Shown here: one piece after another, positions 11,901 through 21,818 of the stretch
How positions within the stretch are numbered: the stretch's first letter is position 1
Layout: each line of letters starts with the position of its first letter
Origin: Neoscytalidium dimidiatum
Lineage: Eukaryota; Ascomycota; Dothideomycetes; Botryosphaeriales; Botryosphaeriaceae
Assembly (NCBI GenBank): GCA_037367355.1
Contig: CM074696.1
Location: forward strand, 2,976,001-3,040,000
DNA: 64,000 nucleotides
Reading direction: 5' to 3'
Translations under genes and position numbers: made by a program
The notes under the pieces: generated by a model
Database searches by the model: none
What the model saw: only the letters and a program-made list of their open reading frames with translations
Told to the model about the DNA's origin: nothing

Positions 11901-12200
11901 GCGCCCATGGGGTACTACAGCTCGCAGCGGCAGACCTTCCCTAATAACATTCCTGAACTCCTCAACGCGCGGACTGAAGCACTGTGGATACTCCCGTCCG
12001 TCCAGCGCCCGCAGGTTTGGCAGTCGGCTGGTGCTAGCCCTGCACAGGTGGTGTGGCAGTTCGGCCCCCGCTCGCTCACTGAAGACCAGCTGAACGGATA
12101 CAGTGAGAGAGCTCAGGACGAGTTCACAGGATATGAAGATGAAGAGGATGATGATGATGAGGACGATGAGGACGATGAGGACTTTGACAATGAGTATTAG
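8991..12200 (+). CDS. Unrecognised 1,069-residue protein with coiled coil and acidic C-terminus
   Basis: A single uninterrupted frame gives 1,069 residues. The ATG at 8991 is in good context (CCGCC before it) and is the first ATG in the frame. I recognise no named domain. The N-terminus (about 1-60) has a conserved-looking stretch around LVCLDYRSKMLRRVLGISDF. A region near residues 255-440 has alternating hydrophobic strands (LFNIVVGKDVADLKMFECEV; IWTVLLIREK) that could be a small folded domain. Near residues 840-930 lies a Trp- and charge-rich helix with coiled-coil character (MEREAKKALHYWKERL, then EVERRQRDIERIQQEW). The last ~25 residues are almost all Asp/Glu, ending in NEY. The remainder is low-complexity and probably disordered. 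The acidic tail would suit a nuclear or histone-binding protein, but that is a guess. Confidence 0.8.
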   Translation: MHDGLDFARQRILDKEHTNKHLVCLDYRSKMLRRVLGISDFNEPFDPPPPPLDHDIESAAGVGPMVDPVAHLSPSRLDTATAMTQLMGEDYFPQTPSSHFAYQQLQPHSKQSSKLRVSAEPTRRKYHPDLLGFKFPRASPPRNQDDPKTDGPICHDTLTGREHIDQKEDTTAKEAAPAPIPLNFQPAGARTFDVYRDSERTDSRDRLSKDSPKHAENNAPSHTEFNRNITIDNSNLSHTTEKFLSPPLPHSTLYNIVPQLQDLFEQWIRFGRESTNSLRMLPPREIPLISIAARTVPCSNKGSSGQPPEMPTKLFNIVVGKDVADLKMFECEVIPEPSVSCSRLLNIDRRPYHETSSANPNIWTVLLIREKPQRSLEGAKIGLGKAKEVASGTGVHVAKKRRGIQGPDVETPMLSEFTQHSWQIIAWPSAHVMSFMEVQGPVQQKSSGAEMDKKSQGRAAGRTPLAPKIVQVRQRSRSPVSRDGRVHPDHARVYAASKATARLRVASLRDFSDGTSQVAQNKENLGSSPPLLAPFNTVNTVTGLAKLHEENLTDVSGLSISDNPGHNSVHVYETQRLTCLRFLRGGNYPLLAGKHVDLSYWNTFCEYFGRGEIQLEIISDADGEPVLLSTDEQLRRRCNGRAVNMASGRDDKTKGPRKSAKNMQAALDFGSSVSDVTERKDVRKPHSSQLSRRNYTPDGQPQTGTGGTYELLPKGGNTARQPSLHRRSTLAFSRPMLEQQSQKSSLSDDNTTACSQQNSGYSVAGKQVKSQIIGRRDNDSDNARTADFLHINARSRAELKEGQDAPLMRGWQVEMLTALHEERKPAWDGWTDRSELYKDRTMLREKTMEREAKKALHYWKERLFVLGDTRAGRDGIQMVQYYKNEVERRQRDIERIQQEWLSERLDEEQEQLGRNEMKSLPSEHLQCVSWDALQRFQNRKVSSETQMGVQMQQVPQRQMYAGKMVPGQSLAPMGYYSSQRQTFPNNIPELLNARTEALWILPSVQRPQVWQSAGASPAQVVWQFGPRSLTEDQLNGYSERAQDEFTGYEDEEDDDDEDDEDDEDFDNEY

Positions 12201-12996
12201 GCCTCTGGCTGGTGTACTAGTGGTTCTGGAATACTGGTTTACAAGGCGGTTCACTCTTTTGATCATCCCCCCCACCAAACCCTCCTTTCACAACGTAATA
12301 ATAGTACACTGCACAATGTATCCCCGGGTTCTTACGAAGTTGTACGTATTGTTGACGCAGAGGTGGTGGTTTTTTGGGCAAAGTTACTTTAGTTACTTTG
12401 GGTAATAGATGAGTACGTACAACGTGATTCCGTAAATAAGTGAGGATTATAGCGAAAACACACGAGTTCTGCATCAGACGCATTACACAAAGCACAGCAT
12501 ATGGAAATGCTCCAGTCAAGCGACCATTAGCATGTATTGTGCGCCACCGTGGCTGGACAAACACGACAGGTCAAGTAACCAATTGCTCCGGAAGTGATAT
12601 CACGCCTTGTGAAATGAGAAAAAGAAGTACATGAATCCTACGAGATACCCGTCTCCACAATGCCATTTCTCCGGAGTGGCTGTGCATTATACAACCACTC
12701 CCCATTCAACAAGATTATTATTCTTGACCACATAGGCAATGCCGGCGAAATTGACGCGCAAGGCTTGGGTAGCCCGGCGCAGAAAAGAAAAAAGGAAAAG
12801 AAAAGGAATGGTGGTATTACTTTGAGAGTCTCAATACAGTACATCGCCACCAGCAACAATTCTCAAAGCATACTTGACTAGTCGCCAAAATTCCATTGTC
12901 AGATGACGTATTGCTTTCTCCATCATAGCCTTGAATAAAGACTGCGATTATAGCGCCTGTACTCATTCGTCCCTGGAAATAACCTACTACCGACGG
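12201..12996. other. Intergenic, no gene seen
   Basis: About 0.8 kb between the 1,069-residue gene and the decayed lectin-like gene, convergent. It is more AT-rich than the flanking genes, with an A-rich patch near 12,780-12,810. Only short meaningless frames occur. Confidence 0.4.
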
Positions 12997-13990
12997 TCAG
13001 TGCTGCTTGCTGACCCAGATATAAGTCCCGTGCCGGTCAGGACTATCCATCCACCTCCCGTTTTCTTTATCGTGTGAAAAGACGAATCTCGTCAACTATC
13101 CCTTGTCCGCATGCAGAGCTATCAGACTCCCATCGAAAGCATTCGCCCATATTGACACCAGTGACAGACAGGTACCCAGCAATAGTGGATGCTCAGATAT
13201 TGTGTCCACCTCAAACGACTGTCAATCATAAGTAGCTATGAATACCACGCACAAAAGGCTGTTGGCGATGTTCCACAACACAAACGCCGAAGTTGAAGCG
13301 CAGAACTCCGCACAACTGTCAGCATATACCATAACCTTGGAAATTTCACTGGTTATTTAGTTGCCCATGACCACTTTGGATCCTTGCGAGTCCCATATGC
13401 CGTCAGCGTTGGGCGTCCCGCGATCCCATATCCTGTCATTGATATCATAGAGGAGGACAGAGGGCTTGTAAGTACTCCCCAGGAACTGTGTCAGCCATGC
13501 TCACCTGTTTCGGGACTAGATGGAAGACGCTTTCATGGGATTCGTCATTGTATATACAAGCTGCCAGCAGCGTACCGGGCTTGACTTTGGGACCTAGTGA
13601 GGAATTGAGATTGAGAGGAGACACCTCCCAGTCGTGAGAACTGGAACCCCAGGACGACTGGTGGAGATTCGCGTTCTCGGCCTACCAATGCACGCGCCGG
13701 TGATTCGTTCTGCTGACCTCTGTACAGTGAATCGCTATCAGCGTGGTCGTCGGCATACACGTTTTCTTCGCCTTCAGTTTTCCAGCCTGTGAACCCAGCA
13801 TGTCTCCGAAGACGGCAGCAAGAATTACTACAGCCAGAAAGCTTATAATGGTAAGCCAGACATACATTCTTTCCTTGGCGTTGCAGGATAGCTTCTGGCC
13901 CACCATTGGTGTTGTATGCTTCCGATTGGTTTTCGTACGGCACTTGGAGTAAGCTATTGGTACCGATCATTACTTGCGGAAACCTGTGAC
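12997..13990 (-). pseudogene. Decayed type II membrane protein resembling fungal fucose-lectin-like proteins
   Basis: Reading the minus strand from about 13,980: a short N-terminal stretch (LLQVPYENQSEAY, NGGPEA), then, in a shifted frame, a basic residue cluster and one hydrophobic segment (MYVWLTIISFLAVVILAA), then beta-propeller-like sequence (SSWGSSSHDWEV, PSVLLYDINDRIWD). A 40 bp GT..AG intron (13504..13465) joins two parts in frame. The last frame is interrupted by TAA (13359-13357), TGA (13224-13222) and TAG (13098-13096), yet reads sensibly through all three to 12,997 (CAEFCASTSAFVLWNIANS; SLIALHADKG; RFVFSHDKENGRWMD). The order of short cytoplasmic tail, single membrane helix and repeated Trp-rich blades is what fungal lectin-like proteins of this kind show. 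Frame changes flank the membrane helix. Decay is the simplest reading; missed short introns are the alternative. Confidence 0.45.
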
Positions 13991-16900
13991 CTCGTGTGTT
14001 TCTGCGCAATAGACTTCGAGTTAACTTCCATACTGAGCAGACTTGCCATTTAATTCGGTGCCAGCGGCAGTGTATATCTCACAAGAGAGAGTTGCATTTC
14101 CTATGGGCGACAGAGCGTCAGTCTACCGAGGTCCAGCCTTTTTTGCTCAGTTTAATTGTCCACAAAAATCTCTCTTCGCCCACCGATGGCTATGCATTGA
14201 TGGTTTTCTTGGGCTGCTCCATGTCCATTGTTGATGTTGTGTCACCCAACGCCACTGAAGGCGTGCTCCGCAGCGGGGGAAATGAACACCCGGCGCACTA
14301 GGCATGACGTCTCCTCGGGTCCTTGATTCAAGTCAAGCAGACAGTGACCAAATCCAGTCTTACGGTATCTTGAGACGTTCTGTGTGGTTTATGAGGTGTT
14401 TTTCTTGAATCGGTGTATACTTCCGATGTAGTCGTCGGTACCCTCAGCCCTTGATACAAAAAGTCCTTCAGGACAGACTGAATGGTCATTGGTAGATATT
14501 ATCTTGAGGAAAGTATTACCACTTACTGTCCTGGCTCCTCGCCTCCGACCTCAGAATCTTAATTGTGCTGCTGAAGTATGGTTGGTGGTTGCTTTCTGCT
14601 CGCACTGTGATTCAGAGAGTAGTCAGCTTGTTAATCCATCCGAGAAATTTCCAAGCACAGTAAGAACCTACGCGTCGCTGGTCCAGAGGGAATCGCCATC
14701 CGAGGTTCGTTCCTGGTTCCACATTAGCTATCATACCAGGTCCCCCTTGTATCAGGACCCACCTGTTCGCCTGCATTGATGTTCGAAGGGGTCATTTCGT
14801 GGGAAATTTTTTCTTGCGGGGGCTCTGGCGGCCACGGTAGAGAAACCAGAGGCGATGCGGAACGTCGGTTATGGGAACCGACTGCCTACGCCGCAATTCA
14901 ATTCCTCAGACCCACTTTGGAGAGTACCCTTATCACTGGGAACGGAAGGTGCCAAACAACATGATGGATTTTCGAATCGTGGGATTGGTGATGCGGTCCC
15001 AGCGAGCTGGACTGGAGCGAAAGTGACGACCCAAGAGCTCTTCCGCATGCATTCGTCAGGCCCTCGTGTGGCACAGCTGTTGGTGGTGTAGATGTCGGTA
15101 ACCCATCCAGTCTGTTTTTCCTGTGCAGTTTACCGCTGAAATGAGCACATTTCTGACAAGGCAGTGTTTGGAAGGTGAGCGATTACTCCAGCAGACCCGT
15201 CCATGGAGATGTTCGGTGAGCAGAGCATGTTCGTCAGCGGTGACATTTGGCTGCGACTCTCGGCTTCCACTCATGTCGGGTGAAGCAGCGCTGCGTATTG
15301 TCCGCTGCCTTCAGTCTTGCCCTCAAGCTCAGTGTGCTTGCCTCGTACTTGAAGCGAGTAGCAGCTTAGCCATGCAGTGGATTGGAGTATATAGCAAGTC
15401 CTGCGGCCATTCGCGTCGTGTCGTTGGATGAAAGGCACCAACCCGAGCCCGTGTGCGGTGATGCAATAATGAGCCGTGGGGGTTCGAGACCGGTTTGGCT
15501 CGGTAAGCGGATGACGGCTCGACGTTCTACATATACTGAGGCCCACCATGCACCCGCAATGATGCGCGTCGCTGTGGATTCTGCTTCCCGGCAATCGATT
15601 CTGAGCTTGTTTTGACCTTCCTAAAACATTGCACTTCTTGCTAACGGAGATGCTGTCTACTGCAATCCTCACGGTCTGTATAGGCTGGAGCTGAAGACCG
15701 GGCGTTCACCTCAAGACACGGATACCTTTGGAACGCAGCGATCCTGAGCGGAGCATCGCGTCGCGAATCGCAGGCGAGAAGTGGCAGCACAAGATGGCAT
15801 GCGTGCCCATCCGGCCGATACGATGTGTGCTCATCCAACTGCCGGAGCTGGTCCTCCGTACCCAATAATCCCGCGCCAAGCTGGCTGGCTGGCAGCGAAC
15901 ACCGACCCTCGACCCTCGACCAGGCACGAGCAACCGAAGCGCTCTTCAAAACCCCGGACGCGAAACCGGGTTCAAGGGCAATGCTTGACGGGCTGGAGAG
16001 CAAGTTTTCTCGGGCGACGGACACGACGACCTTCCGACTCCAGTAGAGCCGTTCCTCTTCCCGTTTTGTCATCCTTACGTGAGCGGTGGATGCGGAGGAT
16101 CCCACGCAGCCGGTGGGATGGGCGCGGCGCTAGGGCAGCAAGTAGCACAGCAACACTGTTCCTGCGCCGACGATCCCGCCGTCCAAGTTCCTGCGCCCTG
16201 CGCCTCCCACGCCCTTGCCATGTGCTGGGGAGAAAAAAAAAAAAAAAGACAGCTCACGCAGTAGTGAGACGCAGCCGTCGCTGTCCTTGGTTTCGATGGT
16301 TCGATTATGACAGCGTTGTGAACCAGGATGCGCGTTCGCAGGGGCAGGAGCTCTTCACATGCTTCTTATTTTATTTTTCCGCGCTTGTTCATCCTCTCAT
16401 CTCTCGGCGAGTGGTCCTTTTACCACTCCACCTGGATCACGCCACAGGCTTCCTGCATTATGGTTTCTTTTCTCATTCAATTCCCCTAAGGCAAGAAGGA
16501 GCCGCCGAGACTCAGGCGGGAAGCATCTCCGCACTTCTTCAATGTGCTATCCTTTTTTCGGAGATCCGCTTCCGCCATTGCTAGCGAACATTGCTACAAG
16601 CGCCAACTTCCTTGCTTTTCGAGACATATCACTGCCAAGCCTGCTTCCTCCCCGATCTTTGCAATATCTTTCTTTTCGGCGTCGAGGCTGGGCAATACAT
16701 GACATGTTTAGCGAGGCGAACGGTCACACGGGCTGTGGAGACAGTGCGCATGCATGTCCGCGACGGTAACCGGAGGAAGCAACTCGAAAATGCATTGCGT
16801 CGCAGCCAAGGCCTGAACGTCCACACGTATAGAGAGCAGACTGCGCATGCGGCGAATGGAAGCAGCACGGTCTAGATCACAGGAAGCAAGAACAGTGGTC

Positions 16901-17034
16901 AGGGGAGGGATCGTAGGCCCGAGCGACGCAGCAACGATACGCGAGGCAGACAAAACAGCCGACAGCCATGTTATAAACAATAAAAAAAATAATAATGCGG
17001 AGCCTGTAGGTAGTGAAGAATTTACGGGATGCAT
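13991..17034. other. 3.0 kb stretch without a confident gene; possible decayed minus-strand exons
   Basis: No long frame with a recognisable domain is present. The minus strand between about 15,370 and 15,620 reads open and protein-like (WWASVYVERRAVIRLP; SGWCLSSNDTTRMAAG), and 14,560-15,110 can be threaded into short exons with acceptable splice sites (TGWVTDIYTTN near 15,100). An open minus-strand frame of about 150 codons lies at 15,641-16,105. These may be parts of one decayed or heavily spliced gene, perhaps related to the lectin-like remnant next door, but I cannot assemble it. A run of 15 A occurs near 16,231-16,246. From 16,110 to 17,034 I see only non-coding sequence, including the 3' end region of the TmpB-like gene. 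Confidence 0.3.
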
Positions 17035-20000
17035 TCACGAGTCCCAGATTGCGCCGTAGGCGGGGATGCCGCGCGACTCCATCGCATAGACGACCTTCTC
17101 GGTCAACTTCCTGTTGGAGATGATGCACACGGCCTCGGCGCCCATCTCGCGGTACAGGCGGTAGGAGATGGCGACCATGTCGGGCTTGCCCATGGTCCTC
17201 GTGTTGTGAATCACGGCGTTCGGGTCCGTGTCGTAGACCTCCTTGACAATCTGGTCGCCAAACGTCTTCTCCGGGTGGGGCGTGGACCAGAAGATGCGGC
17301 AGGGCACGCGTTTCGCCATGATGACGGGCAGGCAGGGCCCGATGCCGCTGCCGGTAGCGACCAGCACGATGCTCTTGAACAGGGGCGCGATGCGCAGCAC
17401 GCCGCAGGCGGGGATGCCGCGCACCCACAGCTCGGTGGGGCAGCGCTCGATCTGCCGCTTGGTCCAGTCGCCGGCATTCGAAACAACAAGCGAGAACCCC
17501 TTCTTGCCCGGCTCGCTGATGGTCGCGAACGCGTGCCACTCCACCAGTGGCCGCTCCGCCAGCCGCACCGCCGTGCCTGGAACCGTGTCCGTGTAGTCGA
17601 AGTGCAGCCGGATCGCGTGGTCCGACAGCTTCTCCGGCCGCACCTTGACTTTGCGCAGCCGCGCCCACGGCAGCACGATGCTGACCGTGATGACCACGAT
17701 GAGCCAGAGGCCAGCGCTCGAGGCCAGCGCCCGCCCCAGCGGCTCCTCGCCACGCAGCGAGTCCACCGTGAGCACCGTCTGCACCCAGATGAGCCCCAGC
17801 GCCGTCCACCCGGCGAAGCGGTGCACGAGCTCGAACGAGTCGTGATGCTTGGCCCGGATGTCCGGGTACGCCATGATGATCATGCCGACCAGGAGCAGCA
17901 CCACCAGGTAGCTCACCACCAGAGCCGCGAGGCTGATCGGCACCTCGGGCTCGTCGATGGCGTAGTACCTGGTCCCCGCGACGACGAACGCCGTGAACCA
18001 GATCGTCGCCATGACCGCGCAGCCGCTGTGCAGTCCGCCGATGTGGAAGACACGAGCGCACTGTCGCCTGATGCACAGAGGGACCCAAGTCGGAACGGCC
18101 GTTGCCACGTCGAAAAGCAGGTTGATGACATACTCCTGCCGCATCAGAACGGCGACCGTCAGGTTTGCCGCCGTGGCTGTCGTCATGTCCTGCAGCCGGA
18201 GAGTGTGCGTCTTCCAGTATCCGGACGCGAGCACGATGACCGGCACGATGTTCGCAATCCACACGATTGAGAAGAACCGCCTGTACAGCGAGAGGAACCG
18301 GTGACGCAGCCAGCGCTCGCCGTGGAACCCGTTCTTCGCCGGCAGCACGAGCTCCTCCTCCGGCTCCTTCTCCTTCAGGGAACCGCTCGAGGACGACGGG
18401 ACCGATGATGCAAGGACCACAGCGCCCTTCTCCGGGTCCTGGGGGTCCGCGAGGCTCAGAGATTCGGGCGGAGTTTCTGGCGGTGTCTCCGGGGGCTGAG
18501 CCGGGGAGCTCTGAGCCGCCATGCCCCTCAAGCACCTCTTGTCGACCTTTCCATTGGTGGTCAGAGGCATCTCGACCACCGCGATCCACTTCGTCGGAAC
18601 GGCGTAGTAGGGGAGCGACTTCTCCGTATGCTGCGTTAGCGCCGTCCTGTCCACCTCGTAATGTGTGGAATAGAATGCCCAAAGAGCTCCGTCGATCAGG
18701 ATGGCGCACGCCTTCTCGACGCCATCGAATTTCTGCAACAAGTCAGCATCCGGACCACTTGCTTAGGACTCTCCACCCTTACCTCAATGACGGAGGCGAC
18801 GCCGTCAAGTTCCACACGGAAGCCTTTGATCTTGACTTGATCATCAGCACGCCCCAGGATGTCCAGCGAGCCGTCTTTTCTCCATTTAACAAGGTCTCCG
18901 GTATTGAACATCATGCTGCCATCGTTTTTGAACGTATCCGGCTTGAAGCGGGATGCAGTAAGCTCCGGAAGGTTCAGGTAACCCCGCGTAACGCCCTTCC
19001 CGCCAACCCACATCGAGCCGACCTCGCCTATGGCAACGGGCTGCTCGTCCTCATTTAGGATGTACACATTAGTATTGGGAATGGGCTTGCCAATGCTGAG
19101 CTCCTGTCCTGGTTTGTGAATGTGCGCCGTGTTGAGGATGGTGATTTCCGTCGGTCCACAGATGTTGACAAACGTGGTATCGACTGCCCACTCATCGGCC
19201 AGCCTATGCACGTGTCAGCTGAATCGTCTTCACCGCATGGGTGAATGGTTGCGTGCTCACGATTGGGGGCAGCGCTCTCCTCCCACGGCAATGGTCTTGA
19301 GATTGGGGTAATCCGCTTTCTTGTACTTCCCCAGAATGGAAGGAGTGCCAATGAACGTGTCGACCTGCGATGGCATAAGAAGCTGATGCACAGGACAGCC
19401 GCCACTTGCAACTTACCTCACGAAGACATGCTGCCCAATCCGACGTCCGCAGAACCAGAGTGCCGCCATTCATCAAGCACCCGATGATTTCCCATGCAGC
19501 TGCACGATGTTAGAAGGGCTCTGCACTGGCACGACGGGACACGCACCCATGTCGAAGGAGATATTCAGGACTTGGGACACCTTGGTCCCGGGGATGATAT
19601 CCAGATCAGCAGGAGAGAGACACAAAGTATTGGTCACATTCCCGTGGGCAACGTCAACTCCTTTCGGCATACCAGTTGTACCTACGCCTCATTAGTACGA
19701 ATCAATGGAATAGACAAATTTGGAAGTATACCAGAGGTGTAGATGATGTAGCATCCATCTTTCTCATCAACCTCGACTTTGGGCCGTGTTGTAGGAACTT
19801 CTTCGGACTGCACAGCATCGACGGCCTGTATCCGTTGCGTAGCTGCCATATTTCGCCTCACCTTTTCCTCAAACTTTGACAAGCAGAGGATAAAGGGGGC
19901 TTGGGTGTCGGAGAAGATGTGGGCCAGCATCTCCTCGGTGACGACACCGCCATCAATGGGGACATATTGGCAACCAGCCTTGAGAACAGCGATGATCGCT

Positions 20001-20293
20001 ACAAGCATGGGGATTGAGCGCTGAACGACAATGCATACACGCTCCCGTTGCCGGAGACCAGCTTGGACGAGGCTGTTGCTGAGACGGTTGGCCTGGCGAT
20101 CGAGCTCACCGTAGGTGATTATGCTGCCATTGTGGCTGGCTGCAATGAGATCCGGCTGAATATCTGCGATGTGCTCGAAGGCTTTGTGCACAAGAGTGAA
20201 GGGTCTGGGCTTGGTACGACCACGGCCGTACTCAATGAAGAGCCTACGGTCGTTGTAGGGGAGATTTTCGAGGTTCTGGAAGGCCGGCTCCAT
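17035..20293 (-). CDS. tmpB: TmpB-like protein: adenylation domain fused to a membrane flavoprotein
   Basis: Model: complement(join(17035..18732, 18783..19203, 19261..19364, 19417..19499, 19547..19681, 19732..20293)), 1,000 residues, five introns of 47-57 bp. Residues ~30-505 are an AMP-forming adenylation domain: YTSGTTGMPKG near 185-195, SFDMAAWEI, CGPTEITI, NTGDLVKWRKDG, GRADDQVKIKGFRVEL and NGKVDK at 495-500. No carrier (phosphopantetheine) domain follows; instead comes a Pro/Glu-rich linker. About six membrane helices span ~575-790, with His residues (HIGGLHSG; HDSFELVHRFAGW) that could bind a cofactor. The last ~200 residues look like a flavin/NAD(P)-binding reductase (VEWHAFAT, GSGIGPCLP). 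This arrangement matches my memory of Aspergillus nidulans TmpB, an adenylate-forming relative of TmpA linked to signalling during conidiation; that assignment is from recall. The start at 20293 is preferred over an upstream in-frame ATG at 20404. Confidence 0.88.
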
Positions 20294-21818
20294 TGCAAAA
20301 GAATTAAAAGGGCATATGGGGGGTATATTTGAAGAAGGAAGAGGCAGTGGTAGCGATGAGCTCCAGACAGAGGGGCCCAGTGCGCAGAGATATATACTGA
20401 GCAATTCATTCGGACCTGCCCTGTACAGTGCTGGTGCTGCGCCCTCCCAGCACAGAAGTCATCGGCAAGTATTCCGGATGTTACGGATGACACGAGTGGC
20501 ATGGATTGCGGATGTGCGTTGGAAACGACCGCTATGGCAAGGGTGACAACGTGGTGGATCGGGCGAGCTGCGACTCGCTATCAAACAATCAGGAGGCCTC
20601 GTGTATTGAGGGCTGCACGGAAGCGGATTGTTCCAGACGAGCTAGCCAAAGAGAGGAATATTGACAAGCCAATCCACGTCAAGCTCGTCGAAACTTGCCG
20701 CCATGTCTCACAAACAGAAGCAGGGCTGTGCTTTGGATTTCTCCGAACTGTTTTGGTATAGGGATGTGCGGGCACCGACGGCGCGACAGCCACGGCGCCT
20801 AACCATTCCAAGAAGATAGTACAGCAGTCCAGGCTTGGGCGTGCGGTCAAGGTGGAGCTTTGCAAGTACAGCTGCCTCGCCGGGCAATACACGCCGGTAA
20901 ACGTCACTGGCCAGGGCTTGCAGCAGCAGCAGCCGGGCATTGACTGGCAAGCTACGTGATAGCACCATTGGCAAGATTTCAATAAATCCGGGCGTAAGAA
21001 GAATGCTGCTGGTGAGGTGCTAGCCTGGAAGCGGCAGGAGCTCTGCAGGAGCTCTGCAGGTACGTGACCAGCACGCAAAGGCCAGTACGGGCGTTGGACG
21101 GGAGCTGTGCGCAGCAGCACATGCCGGGCAGCGGGCCCCTCAATCAAACGCATGGGACCTGATCGACGTCCCATGTGCTTCTCGCAAGCGACCTCACAGC
21201 GCCACGGAGAAGGGCGGCGGGGCGGCGAGGGGGGGACATGGGGCGAGCAGTGAGATCGGTGGGTGTCGGGCCGGTGATCGGGGGCTGCCGAGAGATCGGG
21301 TCATTACAGAGGGGGCGGAGTTACGGTCCGGGGATGCAGGACAACTGGCTGCAGGAAAGGGTCGGAGCGAGTGCCCAAGGCGGGAAGCGGAGGAGAGCTC
21401 GGGGTATCAGGGGGCACGGCGTTTACCAACGCGGGCCAGGTCGCCGGCGAAGGTTGGCTGGAGCTCGTGGCCAGGGTAATGGTAATTTGGACGGAGCGCC
21501 TGATGCAGGCGACACGCACGTAGGCAGTAGGCCGATGAAACAGTTTCTGTGGTTGCAGGTGCCAAGGCCGTTTCACAGCCGCACAGCGAGTCAGCGTCCC
21601 AGCGGTGCTCCGACTGCTCCAGCACGGCCAGCCGCTAAATATGGCTACAAGAGCTCCTCGACGTGCGTGCTGTACAACAGTCGATGAGCAGTGGAGCAGT
21701 CGGCGTCCCTTACCGCGAACCGCCAATATAATCCTTCTGGAAGCAACACCTGGGCTCTCGCACCGCATCCTGCCGACGGCCCCAACGACCCACTCCTCCA
21801 GCGACGGCACCGCTGCCC
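20294..21818. promoter_or_regulatory. Divergent intergenic region between TmpB-like and enoyl-CoA hydratase genes
   Basis: A 1.5 kb spacer between head-to-head genes, holding both promoters. A short direct duplication (GCAGGAGCTCT repeated) occurs at about 21,038-21,060, and G-rich sequence is found at 21,200-21,260. Open frames on both strands are short and carry no motif. Confidence 0.45.

Noticed and set aside
15480..15491. GGTTCGAGACC resembling a tRNA B box
   Set aside because: No matching T-stem, no A box upstream and no acceptor stem; chance match.
15781..16584. Plus-strand open frame of about 267 codons
   Set aside because: It starts at GTG, runs through a homopolymer-encoded Lys stretch and Arg-rich low complexity, and shows no domain; it overlaps an equally plausible opposite-strand frame.
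17029..18270. Plus-strand frame of 413 codons
   Set aside because: It is the antisense shadow of the TmpB-like last exon: high GC third positions keep it open. Its product is His/Arg-rich nonsense.
16877..18709. Second minus-strand frame of 610 codons over the TmpB-like gene
   Set aside because: Same strand but shifted; Arg/Gly/Ala-rich without motifs, while the other frame has all family motifs.
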